Positions 62,501-64,000 of a DNA stretch of 64,000 bases are shown in pieces. The notes beneath the pieces are model-generated. The model saw only the letters and a program-made list of their open reading frames with translations. It was not told the DNA's origin and made no database searches. The position numbers were made by a program, and so were the translations under genes. Numbering within the stretch: the first letter of the stretch is position 1; each line of letters begins with the position of its first letter. Origin of the DNA: Ectocarpus siliculosus (Eukaryota > Sar > Phaeophyceae > Ectocarpales > Ectocarpaceae); the NCBI GenBank assembly GCA_000310025.1, contig FN649727.1, forward strand, positions 3,712,528 to 3,776,527, in the 5' to 3' direction.

Positions 62501-62557
62501 CGAGGTCCTTCAACTTTCGGGTGCCCCCGTACTTCATCAGCAACGTTAGGGCCCTCG
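44533..62557 (+). CDS. ABC1/UbiB-family atypical kinase, plastid-type (3' incomplete)
   Basis: ABC1K proteins regulate prenylquinone metabolism in plastids and mitochondria. Exons: 44533-44922, 47301-47594, 48072-48146, 48439-48672, 49303-49425, 50587-50691, 60227-60295 (doubtful), 60347-60423, 61535-61673 and 62410-62557, phase-consistent; the last ends in phase 1, so the gene continues beyond. The N-terminus has a possible plastid signal (SARPFVAP). Then YDPAAMDSYFELRPERALGR, the KxGQ motif (NFVKIGQALASRPDLV), LGGYPEDIFEAMGDTPVAAASLGQ with VYKAQIDGRPVAVKVQRP, ExD in LFEELDYRKE, ITSEWIDGEK, CTLTQLLDKGFLHA, DFGLVSVIPPGV, NRDYVALAKGFPAL and FNFRVPPYFISNVRALG. The expected DPHPGN after FLHA is not found; the only candidate reads ADDPPSCLRNLPKGKTV. 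Intron 6 is 9.5 kb and full of transposon. Confidence 0.87.
45176..45420 (-). mobile_element. Inverted solo LTR of the 60738 TRIM family
   Basis: A ~245-bp sequence is the reverse complement of the LTRs at 60738-60983 and 61237-61492. It begins TGTGAATGCC on the minus strand (45420 leftward) and ends near ATAAGACGG at 45176. No matching internal region adjoins it. The five bases on each side (ATATA, ACATG) do not match, so either the ends were altered or it formed by recombination. Confidence 0.75.
45440..45650. repeat. Cluster of AAAAAGACAAC / GTTGTCTTTTT palindromic repeats
   Basis: At least six direct or inverse copies of the ~11-base motif lie in 210 bp, together with CAGCC/CCAAAAC inverse pairs around 45560-45640 (GTTTTGGACAGCC and GGCTGTCCAAAAC). 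This could fold into a cruciform or long hairpin and may be a MITE in ABC1 intron 1. Confidence 0.65.
45840..46410. repeat. Tandem repeat of ~220 bp, about 2.5 copies
   Basis: Units sharing GCGTCCTATAGCC, CACAAGACGGACCATAC and GGTGGCGAGGGAGTA recur at about 45902, 46124 and 46341. Copies are diverged, so this is an old tandem array within ABC1 intron 1. No conserved coding frame was recognised. Confidence 0.75.
51902..52230 (+). pseudogene. Basic N-terminal ORF of the transposon, cut by gap
   Basis: An ORF from 51902 encodes an Arg/Asn-rich peptide (NNRNDRNNRRRGPPDSRP) followed by an Ala-rich helix (RKRARAAAAAAAA). It runs into the assembly gap at 52231. A Gag-like or DNA-binding role is possible, but no motif is diagnostic. 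Confidence 0.35.
52231..52278. other. Assembly gap (48 N) flanked by inverted copies
   Basis: Undetermined bases. The sequence before the gap (about 52133-52205) reappears inverted after it (about 52400-52470), and GAATTTCCTGGAGGGCCT borders the gap as a direct repeat on both sides. True size and content are unknown; a palindrome or misjoin is likely. Confidence 0.95.
52893..53325 (+). pseudogene. Acidic polyprotein segment of the transposon
   Basis: A reading frame from 52893 (MNTNHQDPEQPYVHDDDN, acidic and Ser-rich) meets an in-frame stop at about 53060; PTDPWVPPLAVNPMGNW continues after it. A second frame (53098-53325) holds RAVVDYRVINLTPQGDPDS and RTVQHLLGEGTIHPS. It stops where the 53310 hairpin begins. 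No named domain is recognised. Confidence 0.35.
53310..54705. repeat. Foldback element: ~515-bp inverted arms inside the transposon
   Basis: Arms at about 53310-53835 and 54188-54705 are close inverted copies beginning GCCGACGACCACTGAGTC. The ~350-bp loop is GC-rich and encodes a Pro-rich minus-strand peptide without a domain. The arms contain the coding-like stretch LDVVALAYERRNAAPRGVR. Removing the segment joins the transposon frame on the left (...HPRGAD) to that on the right (VRLAALGPTEPS) in phase, which suggests a later insertion into the element, although a clear target-site duplication is not visible. Confidence 0.75.
54868..55400 (+). pseudogene. C5 cytosine methyltransferase-like domain, frameshifted
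   Basis: The first frame encodes AAVLGCGAGGALLALQGLL (SAM-binding motif I-like), AAVEVDWITLEFAR (motif II-like) and PEVLIGNVCRRYNAYSQG (position of motif IV, where the catalytic PCQ is expected). Near 55190 the similarity moves to another frame: LLLMECRVRF (motif VI position, ENV expected), then CTVEDAALYATDVGVLTGKH and RAFVVGVKRR, which resemble motif VIII-X of DNA C5 methyltransferases (GVPQxRxRxFxVG). The catalytic Cys-loop and ENV are degenerate and a frameshift is needed, so the copy is dead. Mobile elements carrying such methyltransferases have been described in some algae and dinoflagellates. The family call rests on motif order and spacing only. Confidence 0.5.
56314..57600 (+). pseudogene. 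Gypsy-type integrase (DD35E), broken by stops and frameshifts
   Basis: Pieces in three frames follow one another. 56314-56544: YYVLADDHLLWHAPRGRAY and VLALVHGMYGLERH, the lead-in to the H2C2 zinc finger, with WPTLKKDVRVCSARSCKCRRRK after a stop. 56680-56810: VLEMDIQDLKVTSDKGNRS and LLVVVDQASKFLVAFPLP (first catalytic Asp). 56813-57034: FGLPLSIRCDPGSEFTAEVM (second Asp) and NHPRAHGAVERLGGWLHEAL (Glu); exactly 35 residues separate Asp and Glu. 57040-57190: host-typical WIHRDTPDASLPGGASPYRI. 57227-57580: GDTVLVKESTN...HYTSPWKVTNVI, a GPY/F-like module. An 8-codon direct duplication (RESPGAKA) occurs at about 57301-57350. Integration of DNA is the family role; this copy cannot act. Confidence 0.82.
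57690..58110 (+). pseudogene. Tudor-like chromatin-reader domain of the transposon C-terminus
   Basis: After WEYQGRYQDVALSPWMTEDE (about 57710-57770), the frame starting 57825 encodes FPTGTPVGREFADSDGHLKV (about 57924) and KATVFDYCGPYWRVEYPDGD with WEGLSKREMD (to about 58080). The pattern, a G-V-x-K/R-x-F turn, F-G-x-V-x-x-Y, then YxVxYxDGDxEdLs, is that of small Tudor-like barrels found in many algal proteins. By analogy with chromodomain integrases it may direct insertion to marked chromatin (inference). Confidence 0.55.
58839..60226. other. Intronic sequence, no gene seen
   Basis: Remainder of ABC1 intron 6 to the right of the transposon. Short frames only. The expected ABC1 exon carrying DPHPGN was looked for here and not found. 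Confidence 0.45.
60738..61492 (+). mobile_element. TRIM-like LTR element, 755 bp, with target-site duplication
   Basis: Direct LTRs at 60738-60983 and 61237-61492 begin TGTGAATGCCACC and end AGTCTCAT. AAACA flanks both ends (60733-60737 and 61493-61497). The 253-bp interior starts close to TTGGCCTACAGCGGCAGC, a candidate primer-binding site, and ends in GATTGAAGGTAGGGGGGTGC, a polypurine tract touching the right LTR. It encodes nothing. It sits in ABC1 intron 8, just 38 bp before the next exon. The solo LTR at 45176 belongs to the same family. Confidence 0.82.
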
Positions 62558-63154
62558 GTGAGCGAGTGCCGAGATGGCACGCTATTCGAATGTTTGTCTA
62601 CGATTGATTCCATGTTCGCGTCGGATGGGCCGGTGCGGATGTTGGACGATACCTGAACACAGACTGGAACTATTTTAATGTGAAGACAACAACAACAACA
62701 ACCACACACTGATGGGATTCTTGTTGTTGAAGTTACGAACACATCGCGTGTTCTTACGCCAAGCGTGTAGGGGAGACCGTCCGTGTTTTGCCTGGTATGC
62801 ATATATGTTGCTTGTGCCGTGGAGATCACATTCATAAAGGGTATAACCTCCCTAACGACTATCGCGGACAATTCCCTCTGTTCACAGCAGTGTTCCATAC
62901 CATCAATATCGCTGGTCGTTGCAATTAAAAGAAAGAGAGGGACGCCCTCGTGATGGGCCAGCCTTGTCAAGGAAAACAGCACGCGCCGTACGTTCCACAG
63001 CGTGTTCTTCCCCAAAGAAACTCTTGTGTTTTACGCTGCGCGCAAAGTTTACCCCATTGGTGCCTTTGTCGGGATGTTTGGAAACGATAGCGGGGCACGA
63101 TTGGGGGTACTTAGGTGTTTATTACGATATAGTTCAATGTAAGTTCATGCCGGT
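62558..63154. other. ABC1 intron, no exon seen
   Basis: After the phase-1 donor at 62558 no acceptor followed by ABC1-like sequence was recognised to the window end. A ~69-bp relative of the 3399-element LTR (ATTCATAAAGGGTATAACC... ending CTCTGTTCAC) lies at 62817-62885. Confidence 0.5.
62817..62885 (+). mobile_element. Diverged solo LTR of the 3399 TRIM family
   Basis: Alignable to the 67-69 bp LTRs at 3399 and 3778 (GGAGA-CAC-TTCATAAAG, TCGCGGACAATTCCCTCT) with many substitutions. It stands alone without a partner repeat. Confidence 0.6.
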
Positions 63155-63228
63155 CGCCCCGGTGGTCTAGTGGTATCCTCGAAAACCGCTAGTCTCAAAG
63201 GTCGTGAGCCCGAATCCCCATGGTGTGA
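63155..63228 (+). repeat. tRNA-like sequence (tRNA pseudogene or SINE head)
   Basis: GCCCCGGTGGTCTAGTGGTA carries a near-perfect RNA polymerase III A box, and GTCGTGAGCCCGAATCCCC 30 bp later resembles a B box/T arm. The 3' side (CATGGTGTG) does not pair with the GCCCCGG acceptor strand and the anticodon arm is poor, so it is not a functional tRNA. Its position inside an intron fits a tRNA-derived SINE. Confidence 0.55.
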
Positions 63229-63554
63229 AAAATTTACACAATTTGCGGGTGAAAGCGAAAAATAGCAAGAAGAGCTCTCGAGAGTACCAAATTTCGACGT
63301 TAGCACCGTTGACGAGGGAAAGGGACGGCTGGACCTTTCTCGCGATAAAAAAAAATTCAGCACACACCGCAGGAAGGTGGGGCACAAAATAAAGAAAAAG
63401 AAGAAAAAAAACCTGGTGTTTACCCCCTCCTGTGTGACCCTGGGTGGTTGTAGTTGTACAGAAAAAATACACTGGAAAGTGTAGTACCTTACATGCACTG
63501 AATAGTATAGTACACGTCTCACCACGAAAAATGGGGGGACTGTCGCCAAAATAA

Positions 63555-64000
63555 ATAGGACGAAATGTGGACGTCGTCGGCCAAAGGCCTCTCTCTGGCA
63601 TGCGTTGTGGACTGATCACACTCGCAGCAATAAGAAAACAAAAGGCAACGTCCGAAAAAGTCAACACAGTAACACACACTTCGGTTCACGTTTACAGGCC
63701 GTGTGCTATCATAACTGGATACGCTCTGTTTCTGGGACACGAGCAGAGGGTATGTGTATGACCACACGCCATTGCCTGCAGACATCGGCCTAAAACCTCC
63801 CTCTGGCATGCGTTTTTGACTAGTAGCGGGTGACACACAGAGCACACACGCGGCGGAACAAGAAAAAAGTAACAACAGTCAACACCGAAACACAGTTTGG
63901 TTCACGTTTTTTTGCAGGCCATGTGCACTCAAAACTGGACATTACGCTCTGTTTCTGGGACGCGAGCAGAGGGTATGTGTGTGACCACACCCCATTAGCT
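63555..64000 (+). repeat. Tandem duplication, ~220-bp unit
   Basis: 63580-63770 recurs at about 63795-64000: shared CTCTGGCATGCGTT, GGTTCACGTTT, GCCGTGTGC/GCCATGTGC, ACGCTCTGTTTCTGGGAC and GAGCAGAGGGTATGTGT. The array runs off the right edge. Confidence 0.75.

Overview
This is nuclear DNA from an intron-rich eukaryote, most likely a brown alga close to Ectocarpus (organism is inference). Supporting signs are many phase-consistent GT-AG introns (plus two GC-AG ones), Ala/Ser/Gly runs inside conserved proteins, and N-termini that look like stramenopile bipartite plastid-targeting sequences: a signal peptide followed by an aromatic-Pro motif such as AFVLP, SFVAQP or PFVAP. Gene models below were built by hand. 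Exons were accepted only when splice sites, reading phase and family alignment agreed.

Layout, left to right. (1) 1120-1922 (+): last two exons of homoserine dehydrogenase, running in from the left edge. (2) 3399-3846: a 448-bp TRIM-like mini-retrotransposon. (3) 4248-7062 (-): plastid CCB2/CCB4-like factor for cytochrome b6f assembly. It is divergent, over 301 bp, from (4) 7364-14367 (+): folylpolyglutamate synthase, nine exons, with a 750-bp hairpin in intron 2. (5) 15667-19422 (-): RING-finger protein, with a TA-flanked TIR element 21 bp upstream of its ATG. (6) 21117-23865 (-): ankyrin-repeat protein, divergent from (7) 24309-28206 (+): IQ-motif protein. (8) 28897-29716 (+): small three-exon unknown. 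(9) 30653-36318 (+): MAP2K-like protein kinase with a very large activation-loop insertion. (10) 37996-39038: a second TA-flanked TIR element. (11) 39846-44404 (-): plastid SET-domain protein lysine methyltransferase, divergent over 128 bp from (12) 44533 to beyond 62557 (+): an ABC1/UbiB-family atypical kinase, unfinished at the right side.

The ABC1 gene holds a 9.5-kb intron (50692-60226) containing a decayed 7.4-kb mobile element bounded by about 230-bp inverted repeats. Its remnants encode a basic ORF, a C5-cytosine-methyltransferase-like domain, a Gypsy-type integrase (H2C2-like, DD35E, GPY/F-like) and a C-terminal Tudor-like domain. No reverse transcriptase was recognised. A DNA-methylating or chromatin-reading, Ginger-like integrase transposon is the most interesting hypothesis in the window. 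The same gene also hosts a TRIM with intact target-site duplications, an inverted solo LTR and tandem repeats. A tRNA-like sequence and a tandem duplication lie near the right edge.

The genes do not form one pathway. Several (CCB-like, SET, ABC1) are nucleus-encoded plastid functions, and homoserine dehydrogenase and FPGS are amino-acid and folate metabolism. No rRNA, CRISPR, operon or bacterial-type feature was seen.
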